A stretch of 64,000 nt of DNA from Chitinophaga parva (GTDB lineage Bacteria > Bacteroidota > Bacteroidia > Chitinophagales > Chitinophagaceae): positions 992,001 through 1,056,000 of the forward strand of contig NZ_QCYK01000001.1 of assembly GCF_003071345.1 (NCBI RefSeq), read 5' to 3'. The notes beneath the pieces were generated by a model that saw nothing but the letters and a program-made list of their open reading frames with translations, was not told the origin of the DNA and did not search any database. Below are positions 1 to 9,665 of the stretch, in pieces (the stretch's first letter is position 1; the number at the start of each line of letters is the position of its first letter). The translations under genes were made by a program, and so were the position numbers.

Positions 1-3000
1 ATCCGCGTGGAAACGTATAATAATGGGGTAGCCAATGGTGATGCAGTGTCTGTCAACAACCCGCTGCTCACACTCAATCTCCTGGGCGGGGAGCGCTTTA
101 ACGCCACCGTACCGGCCACCAAGCCGTTCAACGCCGTGCTGGTAAGCATAGGAGGCGTAGGCACGTTAATTACTACTTTAAATATTTATGGTGCATCCGT
201 GATCGTACCGAGACCGGTGGTAAATCCCGCATCTGCCAGCATTTGCACCGGCAGCACGGCCTCCCTTACAGTAACGGCACCCACCGGTGGTGCAGACATC
301 GCCTGGTACACTGTACCGGTAGGCGGCACTGCGGTAGGCACCGGCACCACCTTTACTTCACCGGCGCTCAGCGCTACCACTACCTATTATGTGGAAGCAG
401 GGCGTTATGGTTGTGCAAACCCGGTTCGTACACCCGTTACCGTGCAGGTAAATACCCAGCCCGCGGCACCAGTACGCGCCACGTCCAATGACAGCGTGTG
501 CGCAGGCCAGGCCGCTACCCTGGCAGTGACCCCGGTGACCGGTGTTACCTTCTCCTGGTACGCCAGCGATACTGCCAGCACTCCGCTGGCTACCGGCGCT
601 AACTTCACCACGCCGGCACTTACTACCAGCACAATTTATTATGTGAGCGCCAGCAATGGCGGTTGCAGCAGCGCCACCCGCACGGCCATCACCGCTGTGG
701 TAGCGGCTGCGCCCACCGGCGTTACGGTAACCCCCGCGGGAGCCACTATCCAGGCCGGCCAGTCTGTGACCTTCACAGCCAGTGCGGCATCCGGTGCAGC
801 AAACTTCAATTGGTTTACCACCGCCACCGGGGGAACCAGCATTGCCAGCGGCGCTACCTTCACTTCGCCCTTATTATTCTCCAATACCACCTACTACGTG
901 GAAGCCAGCAACCCCACTACCGGTTGCATAAGCACTCAGCGTATAGCCGTTACCGTTAATGTGATCAATCCTAACGTACCGGACATCTCCTGCGGTGCCG
1001 CCGGCAGCCAGTCTGCCAGCACCAACGGCTTATGCGTGGGTTGCTACGTGGAAAATCCCGGCCTGGCGGTAGATAATGACCCTGCCACCGGATCTACGCT
1101 GCACGTGGTACTTGGCCTGCTGGGCGGGTATGTACAACAAACCTTCCAGTTCGGCTCCGTAAGCAATGGAGACAGTGTACACATTGGCCTCAGCTTCCCC
1201 ACCGGCCTGGCCGATGTGGGCCTGCTGAGCAGCGTGCAGGTACAGTCTTACAGTGGCAATACGGCGAATAACGACCTCACCTCCGTAAGCCCACAGATGC
1301 TCACCCTGCGTCTGAACACTGCACAGGCCACGGCCAACTTCCTGCCGGCCGCCCCGTACGACCGCATTGTGGTACGCCTTAATTCCGGGGTGCTCGGTGC
1401 GCTCAGCGCCGTGAACGTGGAATATGTACAACGCTTTGTAAGCACGCCCACCCCGCAGGCAGATTCTGTATACGCCTGCAGCGGCCAGCCTGCTACACTG
1501 CATGCCAGCACCCCTGCCAATGCCACCTTCCGCTGGTATACCCAGCCCACAGGCGGTACACCGGTAGGCACTGGTGCAGACTTTACCACCCCTGCTGTGA
1601 ATGCCAATACCGTATACTACCTGGAAGCCGCATCGGCAGATGGTTGTCCCAGCCCGTCACGTGCAGCCGTGAAAGTATTTGCCGGCCTGCCCGGTGCGGA
1701 GGTAACACCTGACAATGTAACGGTGAACAGTGGCGACCAGACCACTTTCAATATCGTAAATCCCAATCCTGGCTACACCTATACCTGGTACGATGCGCCC
1801 TCCGGCGGCAGCGTGGTACACACGGGTACCAGCTTTACCACACCTGCACTGACTTCCAGTACCAGCTATTATGTAGTGGTAAGCAACGGCACCGGTTGCT
1901 CCAGCACCGTGCGCACACAGGTGACAGTGAATATCAATATCCCCATGGACCCGGCTCCCTGTAGCTACGCCAATACGCAGACCAGCCCCGTAAGCACGGC
2001 GGTGTGCCTGCTTTGCAGCATTACAGATCCCGGCTATGCAGTGGATAGCAACCGCAATACCGCCAGCAAGATCACCGCTGCGGTAGGCATAGCCGGCTAC
2101 TATGGACAGACCCTCCACTTCTCCAATACCTACCCTGCAGGCGACAGTGTGCAGGTAGAGCTGGAAGTTCCCGGCGGCGTGGTAGACGCACAGATCCTGG
2201 GCGGCATCCGCTTTGAAACGTACAACGGCGCCACCGCCAACGGTGATGGCCGTATGCTCTCTGATTCCGTGGTGAACCTGTCCATACTCCCCGGTACCAA
2301 TAAATTCCGTGTAACCGTTCCAGTTAGTAAAGCATTTGATGGCGTGAACATCAGCGTGGGTGGCCTGATAAGCGCCGTCACCAGCGTGCTGGTATACGAT
2401 GCCGCCGCCGTGGTGCCCAGTCCCACCGTAACGGCACCTGACGGCATTTGCAGCGGCACTACCGCCACGCTGAAAGCTACGGCCCCGGCCAATGCAGACA
2501 TTACCTGGTACACCCAGGCAGTAGGCGGCACGGCAGCAGGCAGTGGTTATACCTTTACTACACCGGCCCTCACCAAGTCCACCACTTATTATGTGGCTGC
2601 AGGCCGCTACGGTTGTAACTCCCCGGCCCGCACTGCGGTAACCGTAAATGTGGGCAACCCCGCCGCAGCGCCCACTGCAGCAGGCACCCAGGTTTGCGCA
2701 GGCACTACTGCCACGCTCACCGCTACCGCTCCGGCCAATGTAACCTTCCAGTGGTTTACCAGTGCAACAGATACTACCGTGATCTTCACCGGTGCCAGCT
2801 TCACTACCGGCGTGCTGAATGCAGATACCACCTTCTACGTGGCCAGCAACAGTAATGGATGCCGCAGTGGCCGCACCGCTGTACCGGTAACGGTAGGCCA
2901 TGTGCCCACCGCATTTAATGTAACGCCCAGTAGTGTTACCGTGGCCTACGGCAGCTCTGTGGTCTTTACCGCTACCGCTGCAGATACCGCAGCCATCTTC

Positions 3001-6000
3001 AACTATTATACTACCGCTACCGGCGGTACGCCTGTCTTCACCGGCAAGGTGTTCCAGACGCCCTCCCTCACCACTAATACCACTTACTACGCAGAAGCCA
3101 CTACCAAGGCCGGTTGCGCTACGAACTTCCGCATTCCGCTTACAGTGACCGTACTGGCAGACACCAGCAACGGCCGTGTGCCCTGCGATGCAGCTACTGC
3201 GCAAACCAACACTGCCAATGGCATCTGCGTGGGTTGCTACGTAGACAATCCCGGTTATGCCATAGACAGCAGCACCGCTACCGGCAGCACCCTGCACACC
3301 ATACTGGGCCTGCTGGGTGGATATGTATCTCAAACCCTGATCTTCCCCTCTGTAAGTGAAGTGGGAGACAGTGTGCGGATAGACCTCACCGTGGCAAGCG
3401 GCCTGGCAGACGTAGGCCTGCTGAGCACTGTGCAGGTAGGTACCTATAATGGCACTACTTTCAATAACGACCTGCAGGCGGTGAACGGTGGGCCCATCAC
3501 CCTGCGCCTGATCAGCAACAACCAGGCTTACTTCACCTTTAAGCCCACCCAGTCATTTGACCGGGTAGAAGTAAGACTGAATTCCGGCCTGGTCCAGGCT
3601 ATCAATGCGATCACTATCCGCGATGCCTACCGTAAAGTAGCTGTGCCGGTGGTGAGCGGATCTGATACCGCCCGCATCTGCGCCGGCCAGTCCGCCAGCC
3701 TGGCGGTGGCGCCGGTGACCAATGTGACCATGCGCTGGTATACCCAAAGTATTGGCGGCACACCGGTATTCACCGGCAACAATTATGTAACGCCTAATCT
3801 CACCAACAGTACTACCTTCTGGGTAGAAGCGGTGCGTACCAGCACGGATTGCGCTACGCAACCACGTGTACCCGTTACCGTTATAGTGCTGCCCACACCC
3901 AATGTTCCGCAGGCACTGGCAGACACCATCACCATTTGCAGCGGCAGCAAGGCTACCTTCCATGCTACTGCACCGGCGGGCGCCCTGTTCCAATGGTACA
4001 GCACTGCTACCGGTGGTACCCCGCTGGATACGGGTGCAACATTCACCACGCCGGCCCTGACCAAATCTACCATCTATTACCTGGAAGCAGCGAGTGAAAC
4101 CGGAGGCTGCGCCAATGCTACCCGTATAGCTGTACTGGCAAACGTGATCAGCATGCCGCCCCCGCCCACCGTTACCCCTGCCGGCGATACCATCTGCGCA
4201 CATAACAGCGTGGTACTACAGGCCAGCTCCACGACGCCCGGCCTGGTGTACAACTGGTACAGCAGCGCCACCGGTGGTACTGCCATCGCTACAGGCCCCA
4301 ACTTCACCACGCCGGTGCTGGACAGCAGCGTTACCTACTACGTGGAAAGCGTAGCCGGCACCTGCTCCAGCAGTACCCGCACCGCGGCCATCGTAAAGGT
4401 GAATCCCCTGCCCACGGCGCCGGTGATCACCCCCACTTCCGCAACGGTAAATGCAGGTACCACACAAACCTTTGCTGCAGACTCCAGCCGTCCCGGTATT
4501 ACGAACCGTTGGTACACGGTAGCTACTGGTGGTAGCCCTGTGTACACCGGCAACAAATACACAACACCGCCATTAACGGCAAGCGTGACCTATTACGTAG
4601 AGTCCATGAGCACCAGTGGTTGTGTAAGCGCCCGCACGGCAGTAAGCGTAACTGTTAACAGCGTAACCCCCGGGTGCGCCCTGGTAACTGCCCAGACCAA
4701 TGACGTGAACGGGCTTTGCCTGGGCTGTGCTGTAACAAACCCCGCCAACGCCATCGATGCAGACACCACTACTTACTCCACGCTGAGCGCGCTGGTAAAC
4801 CTGGTGAATGGTTACGTATCACAAACACTGGTAATGCCCACCCCGGGCGCCGCCGGCGATACCGCCCGTTTTGCCCTGGAATTCCCGGCGCAGCTGGTAA
4901 ATGCCAGCCTGATAGGCGGACTGCAGGTACAATCCTTCAATGGTGCTACTCCCAACGGGGACCTGCATAATGTGAACATAAGTACCATCACACTGAATGT
5001 GCTCAGCGGTTCCAATAAGTTCTACCTGGACGTAGTGCCGGCAGCAGCTTATGACCGTATTGAAATAAGATTGAACAGCGGTGCCGTATCTGCCGCACAG
5101 ACCCTGCGCATTTACTACGGTGGGCTGAAACCCATTACCCCGGCTGTGACCCCGGCCAACGTGACCATCTGTGCCGGCAGCACTACTACGCTGCATGCTA
5201 CCGCACCGGCCGTGGCCCGTATTGAATGGTATAGCGCACCGGTAGGCGGCACCCTGCTGTACACCGGCGGTGATTACATCACCCCGGCGCTGACCACTAC
5301 CACTACTTACTATGTACAAACGGTAAGGATCGCAAACAACTGTCCGAACCCGAACCGTGTACCCGTTACCGTTAGTGTGCTGCCGGTACCCACCGTGACC
5401 ATCACGGGTGGTAACCTTTCCATCTGCTCCGGTACACCGGTATCCATTGCAGCTACCGTAACACCTGCCACGGCCACCGTGCGCTGGTACGATGCTGCCA
5501 CAGGCGGCAACCTGGTATACACCGGCAACCCGCTGGTAACCGGCAACCTTACAAAGGATACTACTTTCTATGCAGAAGGCTATAACGGTACTTGCGGCGC
5601 TGCCACCCGTACCGCGGTGAAAGTGACTGTAGGCAAAGCAGTAACCCCGCCGGTGCTGGCCAGCAATAACATAAGCATCTGCAGCGGCCAGACCGCCACG
5701 CTCAAAGTGACCAGCGATACCACCGGCCTGGTGTTCCGCTGGTATACCGCAGCCATTGGCGGCACGCCGGTATTTACCGGGGCCACCTATATTACCGGTG
5801 CGCTCACGGCCAATGCGGTTTACTACGTAGAAACCGCAAACGCCAGTGGCGCGTGCAATACCGCCAGCGCCCGCACCGTGGCCAACGTACAGGTAAGTAC
5901 TGTGCCTACCGTGCCTGTGCCTGCCGCCACCTCCGATACGGTGTGCCTGGGCCAGCCCGTAACCCTTGCGGTGAGCAACCCGCAGGCAGGCCTTACCTAT

Positions 6001-8514
6001 CAATGGTACGCTACCGCCAGTGGAGGAACCCCGCTCTTTACAGGCGCTATCTTCAATATTGCCAGCGCTGATACCTCCGCTACTTATTATGTACAGGCCA
6101 GCAGCGGCGCAGGATGCAGCAGCACCTCCCGTGCAGCCGTGAAAGTGGTGGTACGCACCGCACCGGCCACGCCTACGCTTACAATAGCCAGCCAGAATAT
6201 CTGTTCCGGGCAGCAGGCTACCTTCACCATCAATGCACCGGTAGCCGGTATCACTTACCGCTGGTACGATGCCGCTTCCGGCGGCAACCTGCTGGCCACC
6301 GGCACCAGCTTCACCACGCCGGCGCTCACCGCAGCCGCCACTTATTATGTGGCTGCCTATAACGCAAACTGCGCCGGCAGCTCGCGCGCGGTAGCGGCAG
6401 TGACAGTGGGCACACCCACCACGCCCACATTGGTGAGCAATAACCTGAATGTATGCTCCGGCCAGTCTGCCACCTTCCAGGTATCTTCCCCGGTGAGCGG
6501 CGTTACTTATAACTGGTATACCGTAGCAACCGGCGGCACACCGGCACACACCGGCACCAGCTTCACTACCAGTGCACTCACCGCCACCACCACGTTCTAT
6601 GTGGAAGCAACCGGCAGCACCGGCTGCAGCACCAGCTCTGCCCGGGCAGTAGCTACGGCTACCATTGTACCGGCACCTGGTACGCCCACCCTGGCAGCTG
6701 CCAGCGCGGTAACCTGCGCGGGAGGTAACGTTACCTTCACTGTAACCGCGCCGCAAACCGGCATCACCTACCAGTGGTTTGACGCAGCTACCGGCGGCAA
6801 CCTGCTCTCAACCGGTACCAGCTTCACGGCCAGCAATGTGGTAAAAACCACCACGTATTATGTGGAAGGCCTCAGCAACGGCGGCTGCTCCAGCGCCACC
6901 CGCGCAGCAGCTACTGCCACCGTGGCCACCACACCGGTGAACCCCACGCTCACGGCAGATAACATCACTACCTGCATAGGCGGCACGGCCTCCTTCGCCG
7001 TGGCCAGCCCGGATAATAACCTGGTGTACACCTGGTGGGATGCTGCCAGCGGCGGTACACAGGTAGGTACGGGTGCTACCTTTACGTCACCGGCACTCTC
7101 TGCAGACAAGACCTACTTTGTGCAGGCAGCAGTGGCCAATGGCAGCTGCACCAGTCCCGCACGCACACCGGCACACGCCCTGGTGACCAACACCCTGGCC
7201 GTGCCCACCGTGACCAATGCAGCCACCGTGGCCTGCGCAGGTCAGCCGGTAACCATCAGCGTACAGAACCCGCTTAACGGCGTGCTGTATCGCTGGTACA
7301 CCACCGCTACCGGCGGCACAGCGGTCTTCACGGGACCGGATTACACCATCACCGGTATTACCGCTTCCCAGACTTACTACGTGGAAGCCGCTACCACCGC
7401 AGGTTGCGTAAGCACCAGCCGTGCAGCCGCAGCCATCACCGTAAGCACTGCACCCACTACGCCTACCCTGGCAGCAGACCAGGTAGGGCTGTGCACTGGC
7501 CAGCAGGCTACGCTCACCGTGAGCAACCCGCAGGCTGGCGTGCAGTACAAATGGTACACCACGGCCACCGGCGGCACCGCCCTGGCTACCGGCGCCACCT
7601 TCAAGACACCGGCCATTACTGCTACGACCAATTATTACGTGGAGGCACAAAATACCACTGGCGGTTGCACAAGTGCGACCAGGGCCATCGCTACGGTGAG
7701 CCTGCTTCCGGCTGGCGCTACCCCCAATGTAACCGGCGACCAGGTAGTATGCCCCGGATCATCTGCTACGCTCACTGCCAGCAGCACCGTACCGGGCGCC
7801 ATCTTCAGCTGGTACACCAGCGAAACGGCTACCACACCGGTTTACACCGGCAATAGCTTCACCACCCCGGCCCTCACCACATCTACCACTTACTTCGTGG
7901 GTGCCGCCCCGGGCACGTTCTGCGGCAGCGCGGATAAAGTAAGCGCAGATGTGAACGTGGAACAGCAGCTCCCCGCACCCAATGTGCACGTGTGCGACAG
8001 CAGCAAACAAGACCAGGTGACCTTCTGTTGGGACCCGGTACAGGGTGCACAGGGTTATGAAGTGAGTGTGAATGGCGGCAGCTTTATTGCGCCCAGCTCC
8101 GGTACTACCGGCACCAGCCACACCGTAACCGGCCTGCAGTCTGGCCAGCGTGTAGCCTTCGAGGTGAGAGCACTGGGTCAACTGGCCTGCGCCACCAGCG
8201 GCATTGCAGCGATAGAAGGCAGGGCCGCTTCACCTAAAGGCAATGTGATCTACGTGCCCAACGTCTTCTCGCCAAACGGCGATGGCAGCAACGATAAGCT
8301 GTATGTGTACAGTGAGTCCATTGCCACCATGGAATTTATCGTATACAACAAGTGGGGCCAGCAGATCTTCATCAGCAAGGATATCCATACCGGCTGGGAT
8401 GGCACAGTGAGTGGATCTCCGCAGCCAACCGGCGTGTATGTATGGGCGCTCAGGGCCACTATGACGGATGGCACCCAGCAAACCCGCTACGGTTCAGTAA
8501 CCGTGGTACGCTAA
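1..8514 (+). CDS. Giant Ig-repeat surface protein, T9SS type B sorted (5' partial)
   Basis: The frame is already open at base 1, so the N-terminus and signal peptide lie outside the window; 2837 residues are visible. A module of about 150 residues with a conserved Cys pattern (C-x12-14-C-x2-C, then NP) ends near base 200 and recurs at about 985-1430, 1960-2410, 3180-3640 and 4670-5130. Around these sit 23 Ig-like repeats of about 80 residues, each with a W-Y/F core, a GG turn and a closing TYYVEA-type strand; eleven run in tandem from 5140 to 7960. A fibronectin-III-like stretch (about 7975-8225) precedes a CHU_C domain (VPNVFSPNGDG ... GWDG ... PTGVYVW). In Bacteroidota this C-terminal domain directs type IX secretion, type B. 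Adhesion or gliding is the likely role, but this is inferred from architecture. PorP/SprF and OmpA-family genes follow on the same strand. Confidence 0.9.
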   Translation: MRVETYNNGVANGDAVSVNNPLLTLNLLGGERFNATVPATKPFNAVLVSIGGVGTLITTLNIYGASVIVPRPVVNPASASICTGSTASLTVTAPTGGADIAWYTVPVGGTAVGTGTTFTSPALSATTTYYVEAGRYGCANPVRTPVTVQVNTQPAAPVRATSNDSVCAGQAATLAVTPVTGVTFSWYASDTASTPLATGANFTTPALTTSTIYYVSASNGGCSSATRTAITAVVAAAPTGVTVTPAGATIQAGQSVTFTASAASGAANFNWFTTATGGTSIASGATFTSPLLFSNTTYYVEASNPTTGCISTQRIAVTVNVINPNVPDISCGAAGSQSASTNGLCVGCYVENPGLAVDNDPATGSTLHVVLGLLGGYVQQTFQFGSVSNGDSVHIGLSFPTGLADVGLLSSVQVQSYSGNTANNDLTSVSPQMLTLRLNTAQATANFLPAAPYDRIVVRLNSGVLGALSAVNVEYVQRFVSTPTPQADSVYACSGQPATLHASTPANATFRWYTQPTGGTPVGTGADFTTPAVNANTVYYLEAASADGCPSPSRAAVKVFAGLPGAEVTPDNVTVNSGDQTTFNIVNPNPGYTYTWYDAPSGGSVVHTGTSFTTPALTSSTSYYVVVSNGTGCSSTVRTQVTVNINIPMDPAPCSYANTQTSPVSTAVCLLCSITDPGYAVDSNRNTASKITAAVGIAGYYGQTLHFSNTYPAGDSVQVELEVPGGVVDAQILGGIRFETYNGATANGDGRMLSDSVVNLSILPGTNKFRVTVPVSKAFDGVNISVGGLISAVTSVLVYDAAAVVPSPTVTAPDGICSGTTATLKATAPANADITWYTQAVGGTAAGSGYTFTTPALTKSTTYYVAAGRYGCNSPARTAVTVNVGNPAAAPTAAGTQVCAGTTATLTATAPANVTFQWFTSATDTTVIFTGASFTTGVLNADTTFYVASNSNGCRSGRTAVPVTVGHVPTAFNVTPSSVTVAYGSSVVFTATAADTAAIFNYYTTATGGTPVFTGKVFQTPSLTTNTTYYAEATTKAGCATNFRIPLTVTVLADTSNGRVPCDAATAQTNTANGICVGCYVDNPGYAIDSSTATGSTLHTILGLLGGYVSQTLIFPSVSEVGDSVRIDLTVASGLADVGLLSTVQVGTYNGTTFNNDLQAVNGGPITLRLISNNQAYFTFKPTQSFDRVEVRLNSGLVQAINAITIRDAYRKVAVPVVSGSDTARICAGQSASLAVAPVTNVTMRWYTQSIGGTPVFTGNNYVTPNLTNSTTFWVEAVRTSTDCATQPRVPVTVIVLPTPNVPQALADTITICSGSKATFHATAPAGALFQWYSTATGGTPLDTGATFTTPALTKSTIYYLEAASETGGCANATRIAVLANVISMPPPPTVTPAGDTICAHNSVVLQASSTTPGLVYNWYSSATGGTAIATGPNFTTPVLDSSVTYYVESVAGTCSSSTRTAAIVKVNPLPTAPVITPTSATVNAGTTQTFAADSSRPGITNRWYTVATGGSPVYTGNKYTTPPLTASVTYYVESMSTSGCVSARTAVSVTVNSVTPGCALVTAQTNDVNGLCLGCAVTNPANAIDADTTTYSTLSALVNLVNGYVSQTLVMPTPGAAGDTARFALEFPAQLVNASLIGGLQVQSFNGATPNGDLHNVNISTITLNVLSGSNKFYLDVVPAAAYDRIEIRLNSGAVSAAQTLRIYYGGLKPITPAVTPANVTICAGSTTTLHATAPAVARIEWYSAPVGGTLLYTGGDYITPALTTTTTYYVQTVRIANNCPNPNRVPVTVSVLPVPTVTITGGNLSICSGTPVSIAATVTPATATVRWYDAATGGNLVYTGNPLVTGNLTKDTTFYAEGYNGTCGAATRTAVKVTVGKAVTPPVLASNNISICSGQTATLKVTSDTTGLVFRWYTAAIGGTPVFTGATYITGALTANAVYYVETANASGACNTASARTVANVQVSTVPTVPVPAATSDTVCLGQPVTLAVSNPQAGLTYQWYATASGGTPLFTGAIFNIASADTSATYYVQASSGAGCSSTSRAAVKVVVRTAPATPTLTIASQNICSGQQATFTINAPVAGITYRWYDAASGGNLLATGTSFTTPALTAAATYYVAAYNANCAGSSRAVAAVTVGTPTTPTLVSNNLNVCSGQSATFQVSSPVSGVTYNWYTVATGGTPAHTGTSFTTSALTATTTFYVEATGSTGCSTSSARAVATATIVPAPGTPTLAAASAVTCAGGNVTFTVTAPQTGITYQWFDAATGGNLLSTGTSFTASNVVKTTTYYVEGLSNGGCSSATRAAATATVATTPVNPTLTADNITTCIGGTASFAVASPDNNLVYTWWDAASGGTQVGTGATFTSPALSADKTYFVQAAVANGSCTSPARTPAHALVTNTLAVPTVTNAATVACAGQPVTISVQNPLNGVLYRWYTTATGGTAVFTGPDYTITGITASQTYYVEAATTAGCVSTSRAAAAITVSTAPTTPTLAADQVGLCTGQQATLTVSNPQAGVQYKWYTTATGGTALATGATFKTPAITATTNYYVEAQNTTGGCTSATRAIATVSLLPAGATPNVTGDQVVCPGSSATLTASSTVPGAIFSWYTSETATTPVYTGNSFTTPALTTSTTYFVGAAPGTFCGSADKVSADVNVEQQLPAPNVHVCDSSKQDQVTFCWDPVQGAQGYEVSVNGGSFIAPSSGTTGTSHTVTGLQSGQRVAFEVRALGQLACATSGIAAIEGRAASPKGNVIYVPNVFSPNGDGSNDKLYVYSESIATMEFIVYNKWGQQIFISKDIHTGWDGTVSGSPQPTGVYVWALRATMTDGTQQTRYGSVTVVR

Positions 8515-8545
8515 AAACAGCTCTCTTCAGGATCATAAAAAAGAA

Positions 8546-8574
8546 GGGAGATGCACTGCTCCGGCGCATCTCCC
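8546..8574 (+). other. Intercistronic hairpin before porP/sprF
   Basis: GGGAGATGC (8546-8554) and GCATCTCCC (8566-8574) form a perfect 9-bp stem between the adhesin stop and the next gene. No T-run follows on the plus strand, so it may be a processing or partial attenuation element rather than a full terminator. Confidence 0.5.
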
Positions 8575-8603
8575 CTCATTCAAACACGCGAAAAATAAGT
8601 GCT

Positions 8604-9614
8604 ATGAAAAACTTGTTCGTTCTGATGCTGCTTGCCTTGGGCTTAATGGTGCCCAGGCTGGCGCAGGCACAGGTAGACCCGCATTTTTCCCAATACTATG
8701 CCTTCCCCTTGTGGCTCAATCCAGCGCTGACCGGTGTTGTGGACGGCGATTACCGCGCTACGGTAAACTACCGCAACCAATGGGCGCCTATCGGCTCACC
8801 TTACACTACGGCCGGTTTCAGCTTTGATGCGCCTACCAATAAAAATATCGGTGTAGGGGTAAGTCTCCTTAATATGTCTGCCGGCGAAGCAGGCTACAAC
8901 TACTTTAACTTAATGGCCAGCTTCTCCTACCAGGGCGTAAAGTTTGGCAGGAATGAAAGCCAGCACATCGTGTTTGGCCTGCAGGGAGGGCTCACCAGCC
9001 GCAAAGTGGATCCCGCAAAGTTCCAGACAGGCATGCAATACTCGCCAGGCCTGGGTTTCGACCCCTCTATGTACAGCGGTGAGTCACTGACAAGGACCCA
9101 CAGCAACGACTTTGATGCGGCAGTAGGGGTACTGTACTACGATGGCAATGGTGATCACGCAGCTAATCCCTTCCTGGGTTTCAGCGCCGCACACATTACC
9201 CAGCCCAATGACAAATTCCTCACTACGGACAATGACCGCCATGTGTTGCCGGTGCGCTACCTGGTACACGGTGGTGTACGCCTCCGGGTGGACGATCGCT
9301 TTGCCGTAACACCCCACTTCATGTACCTGAGACAAGGGAATGCCGAAGAAAAATTTGTAGGGTTGTACGCGCAATACAAAGTAAGCCCCGAAGTATATGT
9401 GCTGGGCGGCGCCAGCGTGCGTTTCAAGGATGCGGTGGTGCCTTACGTGGGCTTCCACTTTAAGAACGCCCTCCTGGGCCTCAGCTACGACGCCACCACC
9501 TCCCAGTTAAACAAACTTACCAACGGCGTGAATACGTTTGAGATTTCCCTTTCCTACATCTGCAGAAAGAAGAGAGTGCTGCCGGAAGAAAACTTCTTCT
9601 GCCCCAGGCTGTAA
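8604..9614 (+). CDS. PorP/SprF family type IX secretion membrane protein
   Basis: 336 residues. The start at 8604 gives a clear signal peptide (MKNLFVLMLLALGLMVPRLAQAQ), and the mature protein opens with VDPHFSQYYAFPLWLNPALTG, the hallmark of PorP/SprF proteins. These are outer-membrane beta-barrels that anchor or export large type IX substrates such as SprB-like adhesins. The length fits the family. It lies 89 bp after the giant CHU_C protein and 51 bp before the OmpA-PD40 gene. This gene order is typical in Bacteroidota and suggests that this copy is dedicated to the upstream adhesin, which is an inference. Confidence 0.93.
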   Translation: MKNLFVLMLLALGLMVPRLAQAQVDPHFSQYYAFPLWLNPALTGVVDGDYRATVNYRNQWAPIGSPYTTAGFSFDAPTNKNIGVGVSLLNMSAGEAGYNYFNLMASFSYQGVKFGRNESQHIVFGLQGGLTSRKVDPAKFQTGMQYSPGLGFDPSMYSGESLTRTHSNDFDAAVGVLYYDGNGDHAANPFLGFSAAHITQPNDKFLTTDNDRHVLPVRYLVHGGVRLRVDDRFAVTPHFMYLRQGNAEEKFVGLYAQYKVSPEVYVLGGASVRFKDAVVPYVGFHFKNALLGLSYDATTSQLNKLTNGVNTFEISLSYICRKKRVLPEENFFCPRL

Positions 9615-9665
9615 CGTAGGCCCGTTGACGTTAGAAACTGAATTACCCAATTAAATTTTTACGAT

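Noticed and set aside
1657..3333. Long minus-strand frame of 558 residues opposite the adhesin gene
   Set aside because: Gly/His/Arg-rich reading of the complementary strand of Ig repeats. The plus-strand protein is clearly the real one.
4819..6756. Long minus-strand frame of 645 residues opposite the adhesin gene
   Set aside because: The same shadow effect from repetitive, GC-rich codons. No domain or signal peptide.
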